Shown here piece by piece: positions 25,823 to 34,560 of a DNA stretch of 64,000 bases. The position numbers and the translations under genes are program-made. The DNA is taken from assembly GCA_964468125.1 (NCBI GenBank), contig CAYXVF010000003.1:1-64000 (forward strand), given 5' to 3'. Position 1 is the stretch's first letter, and each line of letters opens with the position of its first letter. Source of the stretch: CAYXVF01 sp964468125 (GTDB lineage Bacteria; Myxococcota; XYA12-FULL-58-9; CAYXVF01). The notes under the pieces were generated by a model, which made no database searches, was not told the origin of the DNA, and worked only from the letters and a program-made list of their open reading frames with translations.

Positions 25823-27217
25823 TTAGAGTCCGTGCTTCTCCATCCGCCGGTAGAGTGCGGCGCGAGTGATCCCGAGCTCCTTGGCGGCGTGGCTGATGTT
25901 GTAGCGATGCTTGCGAAGAGCACTGGCGATCGCGTTCTTCTCCAGCCGCTCGAGGTTCAGATCGTCCGCCTCGACGGGCTCGTTCGCACTCGCGGGAGCC
26001 TCGGGCACACGCGCCGCCGCGGTGGCGGGCATGGAAAAATCTTCGAGGGAGTAGCGATCGCCGGTGGAGAGAATCACCGCGCGCTCGACCGCGTGACGCA
26101 GAGCCCGCACGTTTCCGGGCCAGGGATGCACACGCAAGGCCGCGAGGACCGAGTCTGGGACCTCGCGCGGCGCTCGCCCGTATTTGCGCTCGAAAAGACT
26201 CAGGTAGTGGCGAACGAGATCGACGACATCGTCCGGTCGCTCCCGCAGCGGAGGCAAGCCGATCTCCACCGTATTGAGTCGAAACAAGAGGTCCTGGCGA
26301 AACACGCTCGGGTCACTGAGTTGCGCCGGTTCGAGATTCGTCGCGCTGACGACGCGAATGTCCACGGGGACCGCCGTATTGCTGCCAACAGGAGTGACTT
26401 TGCGCTGCTCCAATACGGTCAGGAGCTTCGCCTGCAGATGCAGAGGAATGTTGCCGATCTCGTCGAGGAAGAGTGTTCCGCCGGAGGCCGCGACGATCCG
26501 TCCTGCCCGATCACTGCGCGCATCGGTAAAGGCCCCCTTCACGTGGCCAAATAGCTCACTCTCGAAGACGGACTCGCTCACGGAGCCGAGGTCGACTGAC
26601 ATGAAGACTTCATTGGAACGTTCGGAATGGCGATGGATGGCGCGAGCGATCAACTCCTTTCCCGTTCCGTTCTCCCCCAGCACCAGAACATTTGCATCGG
26701 TGGGCGCGGTCCGCTCCACCATCGAGAGCACGCGCTCCATCGGCCCCGAGCTGCCGACGATGGGCTGCTCGGCGGCTGCGGTCACGACCGCGAGCTCACG
26801 ATTCTTGTTCCGCAGCTCCGCGCTATCTAGAAGGGTGCGCCGCCGTGCGAGGCCGTTGCGGACGGTCGCGACCAGCCGCTCGTTCGACCAGGGCTTGACG
26901 ACAAAATCCGTCGCTCCGCGTTTCATCGCGTCGACGGCGGTGCTCACCCCGCCGTGGGCCGTGATCATGATCACCACCGCGTTTGGGTCCGCTTTCACGA
27001 TGCGTTCGAGCCAGTTGAAACCTTGGCGGCCGTCGCTCTCTCCGGGGCCAAAGTTCATGTCGAGGAGGATCACGTCTGGCGCCACACTCTCCATCGCCTC
27101 TGGGATTCCCGTGGGGCTCGTGAGCGTGTGGATTTTCTTGACCTCGCGCTTCAGCAGCAGCCGTGTTGCGGTCAAGATGTCTTCATCGTCGTCGACGACG
27201 AGGATTCGGCCCTCCAA
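25823..27217 (-). CDS. Sigma-54-dependent response regulator (NtrC family)
   Basis: Product of 464 residues. Receiver (1-125) with acidic pocket VVDDDED and phospho-acceptor in ILLDMNF; AAA+ domain (about 155-385) with Walker A GENGTGKE and Walker B GGTLFLDEI; Fis-type helix-turn-helix at the end (ISHAAKELGITRAALYRRM). The sigma-54 contact loop reads GAFTDA instead of GAFTGA. A TTG start at 27217 is chosen because AGGAGAG lies 5 bases upstream and the receiver begins at once; the upstream ATG at 27430 would cross the divergent promoter. It likely activates the divergent export operon, which has a sigma-54 promoter match. Confidence 0.9.
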   Translation of the reverse strand: MEGRILVVDDDEDILTATRLLLKREVKKIHTLTSPTGIPEAMESVAPDVILLDMNFGPGESDGRQGFNWLERIVKADPNAVVIMITAHGGVSTAVDAMKRGATDFVVKPWSNERLVATVRNGLARRRTLLDSAELRNKNRELAVVTAAAEQPIVGSSGPMERVLSMVERTAPTDANVLVLGENGTGKELIARAIHRHSERSNEVFMSVDLGSVSESVFESELFGHVKGAFTDARSDRAGRIVAASGGTLFLDEIGNIPLHLQAKLLTVLEQRKVTPVGSNTAVPVDIRVVSATNLEPAQLSDPSVFRQDLLFRLNTVEIGLPPLRERPDDVVDLVRHYLSLFERKYGRAPREVPDSVLAALRVHPWPGNVRALRHAVERAVILSTGDRYSLEDFSMPATAAARVPEAPASANEPVEADDLNLERLEKNAIASALRKHRYNISHAAKELGITRAALYRRMEKHGL

Positions 27218-27345
27218 CGTTCTCTCCTGTTCGCGTGAGTGGCAACGTCCATCCCGTTCACAGCCCATGCCAAGGCAGAGGCTGCGCGAAACCGGCCATT
27301 CTTTGCCTTGCCCCGTTGGCGGCGCGCCGTCCCACTGTTCAGATT

Positions 27346-27374
27346 CGTACACCAGGTGTGCGGTGACGTACACC
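27346..27374. promoter_or_regulatory. Candidate activator-binding sites (UAS) upstream of sigma-54 promoter
   Basis: CGTACACC is repeated directly at 27346-27353 and 27367-27374, a 21-base (two helical turns) spacing; the first copy is part of the palindrome ACACCAGGTGT (27349-27359). The pair lies 50-80 bases upstream of the sigma-54 promoter match, a plausible place for binding of the divergently encoded NtrC-type activator. Confidence 0.45.
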
Positions 27375-27424
27375 GGAACCCCTGGGAACCGCCGTTCAGG
27401 GTCCGAAATTCCCCGATCAGGGCT

Positions 27425-27440
27425 TGGCACGGTCCCTGCT
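27425..27440 (+). promoter_or_regulatory. Sigma-54 (RpoN) promoter for the export operon
   Basis: TGGCACGGTCCCTGCT matches the RpoN consensus TGGCACG-N4-TTGCW with a single mismatch (CTGC for TTGC) and the exact GG to GC spacing of 10 bases. Transcription would start near 27450, about 70 bases before the chosen start of the adaptor gene. With the NtrC-type activator encoded divergently 210 bases away, this is a well supported regulatory assignment from sequence and context. Confidence 0.75.
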
Positions 27441-27519
27441 GTATCCCCGCATCATGGCAAGTGAGCTTCCCACGCGCGACAGCGCCACCCACGCCATCCC
27501 CCTCGCTCGTGGCGATCGG

Positions 27520-28779
27520 ATGGACAAGAAAATCGAACGCAAGACCCCGCGCCGGTGGATCGCGGTGGCAGCGGGGATTCTGATCCTCGCGGCCATTGTA
27601 TGGCTCACCTGGGATGGTTTTGAGGGCCGCACCCAACGTTTGACGGACACACGCCTGCAGGTCTCAACCGTCACCCGGGGAGACTTCGAGGACTTCATAC
27701 CGATTCGGGCGCGGGTGGAACCGGCGCGCACGCTCTTTCTCGACGCAATCGAAGGCGGCCGAGTGGAGAAGATCTTCGTCGAAGACGGGGCAATGGTGGA
27801 GGCCGATCAGCCGATCGTCGAGCTGTCCAACACGACGCTGCAGCTCGACTTCCTCGCTCGCGAAGCAGAGGTCACCGAGCAGCTCAACATCATGCGCACC
27901 CAGGAGCTTCAGCTCGAGCAAAACCGCCTCGAGCACAAGCGCAACCTCGTCGAGATCAACTACAACATCACTCGGCTCAGTCGGCAGCTCTCGCGGACCG
28001 AGCAGGTGGCGGAGAAAGGTCACATTTCCGCGGCTGAAATCGACACCCTTCGCGACGAGCTCGACTACTGGAAGGGCCGAAAAGAGGTCACCCTCGAGTC
28101 GCAGGCGAGCGACGAACGACTTCAGAAGGCGCAGATGACGCAACTTCGCTCCGCCGCGGTGCGCCTCCAGCGCAACCTCGACATCGCGCGCAAGACGCTC
28201 GAAAGCCTGCTCGTCCGCGCGCCGAAAGCCGGCAAGCTCACCGCCTTCAACGGCGAGGTGGGCCAGTCGTTGAGCCGCGGAGAGCGACTCGGACAGATCG
28301 ACGATCCGGGCGCCTACAAGCTCGTCGCTTTGATCGACGAATTCTACGTCAACCGGGTCGGACTCGAGCAAACCGCGACGACCACCTTCAACGGCGAGAA
28401 GTTCGTGGTGGAGAGCAAGAAGATCTACCCGCAGATTCGCGATGGACAGTTCGAGGTCGACTTCGTTTTCACCGACGACACCCCCGAAGGCATCCGCCGC
28501 GGACAGACGCTTCAAGCCAAGCTCGCCCTTGGCGCGACCACGACGTCGCTCTTGATCCCGAACGGTGCTTTTTTTCAGGACACCGGCGGCAACTGGGTGT
28601 TCGTCGTGGCTGATGGCGGCGAAAGCGCGCTGAGGCGGCCCGTGCGACTCGGCCGGCGAAACATTCGATTCATTGAGGTGTTGGAGGGGCTCGACGAAGG
28701 CGAGCGCATCATCACCTCACCGTACACAAATTTCATTGACTCTGACCGTCTGGAGCTCGGCTCCGGAACGACTCAATAG
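27520..28779 (+). CDS. Periplasmic adaptor (MacA/HlyD-type) of an ABC exporter
   Basis: Product of 419 residues. A single N-terminal membrane helix (WIAVAAGILILAAIVWLTW) precedes the barrel-sandwich (lipoyl) domain, split by a long alpha-helical hairpin (about 110-210; EVTEQLNIMRTQELQLEQNR) and closed by LLVRAPKAGKLTAFNGEVGQ. A beta-barrel domain and membrane-proximal domain complete the adaptor. The start at 27520 is preferred because an ATG at 27454 would lie at the predicted transcription start and one at 27424 inside the promoter. It is first in an operon with an ATPase and two FtsX-like permeases, so it should link them to an outer-membrane channel encoded elsewhere. Confidence 0.85.
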   Translation: MDKKIERKTPRRWIAVAAGILILAAIVWLTWDGFEGRTQRLTDTRLQVSTVTRGDFEDFIPIRARVEPARTLFLDAIEGGRVEKIFVEDGAMVEADQPIVELSNTTLQLDFLAREAEVTEQLNIMRTQELQLEQNRLEHKRNLVEINYNITRLSRQLSRTEQVAEKGHISAAEIDTLRDELDYWKGRKEVTLESQASDERLQKAQMTQLRSAAVRLQRNLDIARKTLESLLVRAPKAGKLTAFNGEVGQSLSRGERLGQIDDPGAYKLVALIDEFYVNRVGLEQTATTTFNGEKFVVESKKIYPQIRDGQFEVDFVFTDDTPEGIRRGQTLQAKLALGATTTSLLIPNGAFFQDTGGNWVFVVADGGESALRRPVRLGRRNIRFIEVLEGLDEGERIITSPYTNFIDSDRLELGSGTTQ

Positions 28780-28810
28780 AACGCGCGCAGCGCCAGGGGT
28801 GGAATCCATC

Positions 28811-29494
28811 ATGTTGCACTTGGAAGATCTCTCAAAGACCTACCGAACCCACGATGTGGAGACGACGGCGTTGGACCGGGTCAGCCTCACCATCGAACGC
28901 GGCGAGTTCGTCGCCGTCATGGGGCCCTCGGGGTGCGGCAAGTCTACGCTGCTCAACATCGTCGGAATGTTGGATACGCCCAGCGCGGGCAGGTTCGAGT
29001 TTCTGGGTCGCGACGTGACGCATCTGAACGAGTCCCAGCTCTCGACCGTGCGCAAGAAACACATTGGCTTCATCTTTCAGAGCTTCAACCTGATCGATGA
29101 GCTGACCGTGCGCGAGAACATCGAGCTCGCGTTGCTCTATCACGACATCGGCCGTCGCGAGCGCCTCGAGCGCGTCGACGCGGTCATGGATCGCGTCGGA
29201 ATCGCTCACCGGGCCAAGCACTTTCCCACGCAGCTCTCCGGCGGGCAGCAGCAGCGGGTAGCGGTGGCCCGGGCGGTCGTCGCGAAGCCCGAGCTCATCC
29301 TCGCCGACGAGCCTACGGGCAACCTGGACACCGCCCATGGTCAGGAGGTGATGGAGATGCTCCGCGGTCTGAACGAGGAAGGCACCACCGTCGTCATGGT
29401 CACTCACAGTCCGAGTCACGCTGACTATGCCAAGCGGACGGTCAACCTGCTCGATGGGCGCGTGGTTACCGAGAGCCTGCGGGCCGCGGTCTAG
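28811..29494 (+). CDS. MacB/LolD-type ABC transporter ATPase
   Basis: Product of 227 residues. Walker A GPSGCGKST, Q-loop FIFQSFNLID, signature LSGGQQQRVAVARAV, Walker B LILADEPTGNLD and switch His in VMVTHSP are all intact, so it should hydrolyse ATP. The length and the QSFNLIDELTVREN region fit the subfamily that drives mechanotransmission by FtsX/MacB permeases. The ATG at 28811 lies 31 bases after the adaptor stop. It serves one or both of the two permeases downstream. Confidence 0.92.
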   Translation: MLHLEDLSKTYRTHDVETTALDRVSLTIERGEFVAVMGPSGCGKSTLLNIVGMLDTPSAGRFEFLGRDVTHLNESQLSTVRKKHIGFIFQSFNLIDELTVRENIELALLYHDIGRRERLERVDAVMDRVGIAHRAKHFPTQLSGGQQQRVAVARAVVAKPELILADEPTGNLDTAHGQEVMEMLRGLNEEGTTVVMVTHSPSHADYAKRTVNLLDGRVVTESLRAAV

Positions 29495-29513
29495 AACAGA
29501 GGAACAAAAAAAA

Positions 29514-32006
29514 ATGCTGCGCAACTACCTCACGATTGCCTACCGCAACTTAACCAAGAATCCCCTCTACACCTCGATCAACATCGTCGGCCTCGGGATC
29601 GGTCTGGCGGCGTGCATTCTCATTCTGCTCTACGTCCGAGGCGAGCTGGGCTTTGAGCGCTGGGTTCCGGATGCGGAGAGAGTCTACCGCGTCCACGCGC
29701 GTTTCGACGTTCCCGGACGGGCTCCGATCATGTCGACGAGCTCACCGGGACCCGCCCGCGCCGCGATGAAGGAGGCATTCCCGGAGATCGAGAGCATCGC
29801 CCGCATCCATCCGCGACGCGCAAAGGTCCGCCTCGAAGACAAGCTCTTCTACGAGCGCCTGTATTTGGTCGACTCGACGTGGTTCGAGATGTTCCCGCCG
29901 CAGTTTCTCGAAGGGGATCCGGAGACCGCGATCGCTGATACGGCGTCGGTGGTCCTGAGCCAGTCGATGAAGGAGAAATACTTCGGCCAACAACCTGCCC
30001 TCGGCAAGACGATCTCCCTCGATGACAGCGTTCGTGACCGCGAATTCAAAGTGACCGGCGTCATCGCGAACGCCCCGAAGAACTCGGAGTTTCGGTGGGA
30101 CTTCTTGGGGCTCTTCGACCAGGAAGAATTCAAGAAGCAAAGCTGGATCGCCGAGCAGTGGACCTCGGTAAACGTGGACACCTACTTCAAGATTCACGAA
30201 GGCGCAGACGGATCAGCCATTGCGAGCAAGCTGCCCGAGTTCGAGAAGCAGTACATTCCGAACGCCAACATGGGCGGCAAGACCATCCCCGTCCACGAGT
30301 TCATCGAGCTGTCGATCATGCCACTCTTGGACCTGCATCTGCACTCGGTGGAGGGCTCGCAGGTCAACGCCGTAACACCCTACACCTCGGTGATGACCTT
30401 CGCAGGTGTCGCGCTCCTGATCCTCATCATCGCGTGCATCAACTTCATGAACCTCTCCACCGCGCGCGCGAGCCAGCGGGCGCGGGAGGTATCCTTGAGA
30501 AAGGTAGTGGGAGCGACGCGACGCGAGCTCATCGTTCAATTCTTGGGCGAGTCGACGATGCTCGCCTTGCTCGGACTGGCCCTAGCGGTCGCCATCGCTC
30601 AGATCGCTCTCCCCTCCTACAGTGAGTTCCTGGACCGCGAGCTGGCCTTGACCTACTTCGGCCAGGGCTCGGTCCTGCCGATGATGGCAGGGCTCGTGCT
30701 TCTCGTGGGCGTCGTAGGAGGACTCTACCCGGCCTTCTACCTGTCGCGCTTCAAACCCGCCGCGGTGCTGAAAGCGAACAAGTCGAGCGAGACGCAAGGC
30801 TCCACCCGCCTTCGCGGTCTGCTGGTGGTGCTGCAGTTCGCCGTCTCCATCGCCCTGATCATCTGCGCGACCATCGTCTATCAGCAGTACAACTACACGC
30901 AGACCAAAGATCTCGGATTCCAGAAAGACAACATGATCATCGTCCGCGACATCTACCGCGAACAGGCGAAAAAGGTCTCTGACGTCCTTCGCGACGAGAT
31001 CGCGCGCGTGCCCGGCGTAGCAGGAGTCACGCGGTCCGGCATGGTCCCCGGCGATGGCACGGAGAACAACGGATTGCTCGAGCTCCCCGGTGACACGCGC
31101 GGCGAACCGCTCGTGCTCGGTCGCTACGACGTCGACTGGAACTTCTTCGAGCAGTATGGCATCGAACTCATCGCCGGCCGTGAGCTGAGCGAAGATTTCG
31201 CAAACGACGACATGACCGGCCTCTACGAGCAAGCGGAGGAGAACCCAGAGTCCGTGCAGGACCGTCAGGTCTCACTCATGCTCAATCGAGAGGGCGTGCG
31301 AATGCTCGGTTTCGCCTCGCCCGCGGACGCCATCGGCAAGGCTGTTCGGGTCACCGTCACGGAAGAAGTACAAGTCGACGGCCAAATCGTCGGCGTCATC
31401 GAGAGCTTTCACTACAAGTCCATTCGCGAGGAGATTCGCCCGACCTACTACGTTCACGACGGTACCTTCAGCGCGATGACCGTCAAGGTCGCACCAGGAG
31501 CGGACCTCGACGCCGTGATGAAGGACGTTGAAAGCGTGTGGCGCGGACAGGTGCCGGAGCTGCCCTTTAGAGGTCAGATCCTCGAGGAGAACCTCGCGGA
31601 GCTCTACGAGGCGGAAGAGGCTCGCGCTCAGATGTTCGGCGCGTTTTCAATCCTCGCGGTGGTCATCGCCTGCCTCGGACTCTACGGCCTCGCCTCGTTT
31701 ACCGCGGCGAGGCGTACGAAGGAGATCGGGATCCGAAAGGTGCTCGGCGCCTCCACCACCGACATCGTGAAGCTCCTCGTCTGGCAATTCTCGAAGCCCG
31801 TGCTCGTCGCGAATCTCATCGCCTGGCCGGTGGCGGCGTACGCCATGAACAACTGGTTGACGAGCTTCCAGTACCGCGTTTCACTGAACCCGCTGCTGTT
31901 CGTCGCAGCGGGTTTGATCGCCCTGCTGATCGCCTGGGTGACCGTAGGAGGGCACGCAGCTCGCTTCGCTCAAACGCGACCGAGCTACGCACTCCGCTAC
32001 GAGTGA
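29514..32006 (+). CDS. FtsX/MacB-type ABC permease, first tandem copy
   Basis: Product of 830 residues. A first membrane helix (NIVGLGIGLAACILILLYVR) is followed by a large periplasmic MacB core domain, a three-helix FtsX domain (LLILIIACINFMNLSTARA), a fourth helix and second periplasmic domain, and a second FtsX domain at the end (IACLGLYGLASFTAARRTKE). This eight-helix, double-FtsX layout matches the long permeases of Bacteroidetes and Acidobacteria rather than four-helix MacB. The ATG at 29514 is preceded by GAGGAAC. The next gene is a close paralogue of the same length 6 bases downstream. Confidence 0.88.
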   Translation: MLRNYLTIAYRNLTKNPLYTSINIVGLGIGLAACILILLYVRGELGFERWVPDAERVYRVHARFDVPGRAPIMSTSSPGPARAAMKEAFPEIESIARIHPRRAKVRLEDKLFYERLYLVDSTWFEMFPPQFLEGDPETAIADTASVVLSQSMKEKYFGQQPALGKTISLDDSVRDREFKVTGVIANAPKNSEFRWDFLGLFDQEEFKKQSWIAEQWTSVNVDTYFKIHEGADGSAIASKLPEFEKQYIPNANMGGKTIPVHEFIELSIMPLLDLHLHSVEGSQVNAVTPYTSVMTFAGVALLILIIACINFMNLSTARASQRAREVSLRKVVGATRRELIVQFLGESTMLALLGLALAVAIAQIALPSYSEFLDRELALTYFGQGSVLPMMAGLVLLVGVVGGLYPAFYLSRFKPAAVLKANKSSETQGSTRLRGLLVVLQFAVSIALIICATIVYQQYNYTQTKDLGFQKDNMIIVRDIYREQAKKVSDVLRDEIARVPGVAGVTRSGMVPGDGTENNGLLELPGDTRGEPLVLGRYDVDWNFFEQYGIELIAGRELSEDFANDDMTGLYEQAEENPESVQDRQVSLMLNREGVRMLGFASPADAIGKAVRVTVTEEVQVDGQIVGVIESFHYKSIREEIRPTYYVHDGTFSAMTVKVAPGADLDAVMKDVESVWRGQVPELPFRGQILEENLAELYEAEEARAQMFGAFSILAVVIACLGLYGLASFTAARRTKEIGIRKVLGASTTDIVKLLVWQFSKPVLVANLIAWPVAAYAMNNWLTSFQYRVSLNPLLFVAAGLIALLIAWVTVGGHAARFAQTRPSYALRYE

Positions 32007-32012
32007 GTGTGA

Positions 32013-34493
32013 ATGCTACGAAACTACGTCGTCGCGGCGTACCGGAATCTGATCAAGAATCCGCTCTACGCCACGATCAACATCTTGGGATTGGGGATCG
32101 GCCTCGCCGCGTGCCTCTTGATTCTCCTGTATGTTCGAGGCGAATTCGCCTTCGAGTCTTGGATCCCGGAAGCGGAGCGCACCTACGTCGTCCACACGCG
32201 CTTCGATGTGCCCGGACGCGCGCCGCTCTTGAGTGGTCAATCGCCGGGTCTCGCCGCCAAGCACCTCGCGGAAGAGTTCGAGGAGATCGAGGCGATCGCA
32301 CGACTGCACCCCCGGCGCCCGAAGGTCCGCCGCGGCGACGCGCTCTTTTTCAGTCGCCTCTATCTCGTTGACCGCAGCTTCTTCGACGTCATCCCCCTGC
32401 CCATCGTCGAGGGCGACCCGGAAACGGCACTTCGAGATACGTCTTCGGTGATTCTCACTCGGTCGATGGCCGACAAGTACTTTGGGGACGAGCCCGCGAT
32501 GGGTCAGATCCTGGCCATCGATGACAACGTGCGCGACCGACAGTTTCGGGTGACAGCGGTCGTCGAGGACCCTCCCAAGAACTCGGATTTCCGCTTCGAG
32601 CTGATCGGGCTGTTCGACGAAGACGAGTTCCGCGCCGAGCCCTGGGTGGCGGAGCAGTGGACCTCGATCAACATGTACACCTACCTGCGCTTCGCGCCGG
32701 GCACGGACGTGAGCGCGGTAGAAGCGCGGCTGCCGGAGTTCGAGCAGAAGGTGATCCCGACCGCGGAGTTTTCTGGGCGCGTCTACGAGATCGCGGACTT
32801 CGTAACGCTCTCGTTGATGCCGATCCTCGACGCGCATCTCCACACGCTCGAGGGCACACAAAAACGGATGGTCAGTCGCTACGCCTCCGTGATGACCTTC
32901 GCCGCCGTCGCGCTGTTGATCTTGTTCATCGCCTGCATCAATTTCATGAATCTCTCCACCGCGCGTGCGAGCCAACGGGCACGCGAGGTGTCCCTGCGCA
33001 AGGCAGTCGGCGCGAAGCAGAGCGAGCTCATCGTGCAGTTTCTGGGCGAGTCGGTCCTGCTGGCGCTCCTCGGCCTCGCCATGGCGCTTTCATTGGTGGA
33101 GCTGTGCCTCCCCAGCTACAACTCGCTCCTCGACCGCGAGTTGGTACTCCGATTGTTTGGCCCCGACTCGATCGTCCCCCTCCTGTTCGGACTCGTGGTT
33201 CTCGTTGGGATACTAGGCGGCCTCTATCCGGCGGTCTACCTCTCTCGTTTCGAGCCGGCCCGGATCCTCAAGGCCAACAAGTCGAGCGACGCTGGAGGCA
33301 CCGCGGAGCTGCGCGGATTTCTCGTTGTCGTGCAGTTTGCGATCTCCATCGCCCTCGTCATCTGCACGATCGTCGTCTACCAGCAGTACGAGTTCACGCA
33401 GAACAAAGACCTCGGTTTCAACAAGGACGACCTGTTGGTGGTTCGCGGCCTCGGTCGGAAAGATGCAGCCAAAGTCGCCTCTGCGCTCAAGGATGAGGTG
33501 TCAAAGCTGCCGGGGGTGCTCGCCGTGACACGCTCGAGCGACGTCCCAGGCGACAGCAGCGAAAGCAACTCGCCGGTGGAAGCCACTCGTTTTCCGACCC
33601 CGGAACCTCTCGTGCTGGGGCGGCTCATCATCGACCACGACTTTGTCGAGACCTATGAAATCGAGCTTCTCGCTGGCCGTGACTTCGACGGCCGCGCGAT
33701 GGATGAGGCCAGAGGCATCGTGACCGACTCACCGCAGCGCGAGCTCGACTTCGTACCGTCCGTGCTATTAAACGAGGGTGCCGTCTACACACTGGGCTTT
33801 GCCGCCCCGAACCAGGCCGTCGGCGAGACCGTAGAGCTCAGTTTCGGCGAAGACTATCGCGCCACCGCGCGAGTGATCGGCGTCCTGCGAGACTTTCACT
33901 ACAAGTCGATCCGCGAGCAGATTCGGCCCACCTTCTACATCAACGACACCTCGAGATTCTCAAATCTCACCGTGCGCTACGCTCCTGGGAAGCGCGCGGA
34001 GGTTGAAACAGCGATCACCGAGATATGGGGCCGCATGGTGCCGGACGTGCCGTACAAGGCGGAACTCCTCGACGATCACCTCGCGCGCCTCTACGGCGAC
34101 GAACGCGCGCAGGCGATGGTGTTCGGCGCGTTCTCGGTTCTTGCGGTGATCATCGCCTGCCTGGGCCTTTATGGGCTGGCGTCCTTCACCGCGGCGCGGC
34201 GAACCAAAGAGATCGGCATTCGCAAGGTGCTCGGGGCCTCGAGCTTCGACATCGTGAAGCTGCTCGTCTGGCAGTTCTCGAAGCCGGTGATCACCGCGAA
34301 CCTGGTGGCATGGCCGATTGCAGCCTGGGTGATGCACGACTGGCTCGAGAGCTTTCAATACCGGATCTCCTTGGATCCCCTGCTTTTCCTGCAAGCCGGG
34401 CTGCTTGCCCTCTCCATCGCCTGGTTGACCGTTGGAGGGCATGCGCTGCGCTTTTCGCGAACCCGACCCAGCCGTTCGCTGCGCTACGAATAG
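32013..34493 (+). CDS. FtsX/MacB-type ABC permease, second tandem copy
   Basis: Product of 826 residues with the same domain order as the upstream permease and long stretches of near identity (NLIKNPLYATINILGLGIG against NLTKNPLYTSINIVGLGIG; LASFTAARRTKEIGIRKVLG in both). The periplasmic domains differ more. The pair arose by tandem duplication and probably forms a heterodimer with the single upstream ATPase, although two homodimeric exporters are possible. A strong hairpin follows 13 bases after the stop. Confidence 0.88.
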   Translation: MLRNYVVAAYRNLIKNPLYATINILGLGIGLAACLLILLYVRGEFAFESWIPEAERTYVVHTRFDVPGRAPLLSGQSPGLAAKHLAEEFEEIEAIARLHPRRPKVRRGDALFFSRLYLVDRSFFDVIPLPIVEGDPETALRDTSSVILTRSMADKYFGDEPAMGQILAIDDNVRDRQFRVTAVVEDPPKNSDFRFELIGLFDEDEFRAEPWVAEQWTSINMYTYLRFAPGTDVSAVEARLPEFEQKVIPTAEFSGRVYEIADFVTLSLMPILDAHLHTLEGTQKRMVSRYASVMTFAAVALLILFIACINFMNLSTARASQRAREVSLRKAVGAKQSELIVQFLGESVLLALLGLAMALSLVELCLPSYNSLLDRELVLRLFGPDSIVPLLFGLVVLVGILGGLYPAVYLSRFEPARILKANKSSDAGGTAELRGFLVVVQFAISIALVICTIVVYQQYEFTQNKDLGFNKDDLLVVRGLGRKDAAKVASALKDEVSKLPGVLAVTRSSDVPGDSSESNSPVEATRFPTPEPLVLGRLIIDHDFVETYEIELLAGRDFDGRAMDEARGIVTDSPQRELDFVPSVLLNEGAVYTLGFAAPNQAVGETVELSFGEDYRATARVIGVLRDFHYKSIREQIRPTFYINDTSRFSNLTVRYAPGKRAEVETAITEIWGRMVPDVPYKAELLDDHLARLYGDERAQAMVFGAFSVLAVIIACLGLYGLASFTAARRTKEIGIRKVLGASSFDIVKLLVWQFSKPVITANLVAWPIAAWVMHDWLESFQYRISLDPLLFLQAGLLALSIAWLTVGGHALRFSRTRPSRSLRYE

Positions 34494-34506
34494 CAAAGAA
34501 TCGTAA

Positions 34507-34528
34507 GCGCCGCTTTTTCGAGCGGCGC
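34507..34528 (+). terminator. Hairpin after the export operon
   Basis: GCGCCGCT and AGCGGCGC form a perfect 8-base stem around the 6-base loop TTTTCG, 13 bases after the second permease stop. No T-tract follows, so termination may be weak or rho-assisted. Confidence 0.5.
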
Positions 34529-34560
34529 GACACCGCGAGCCCAGCTAGATTCCAGAAGAA

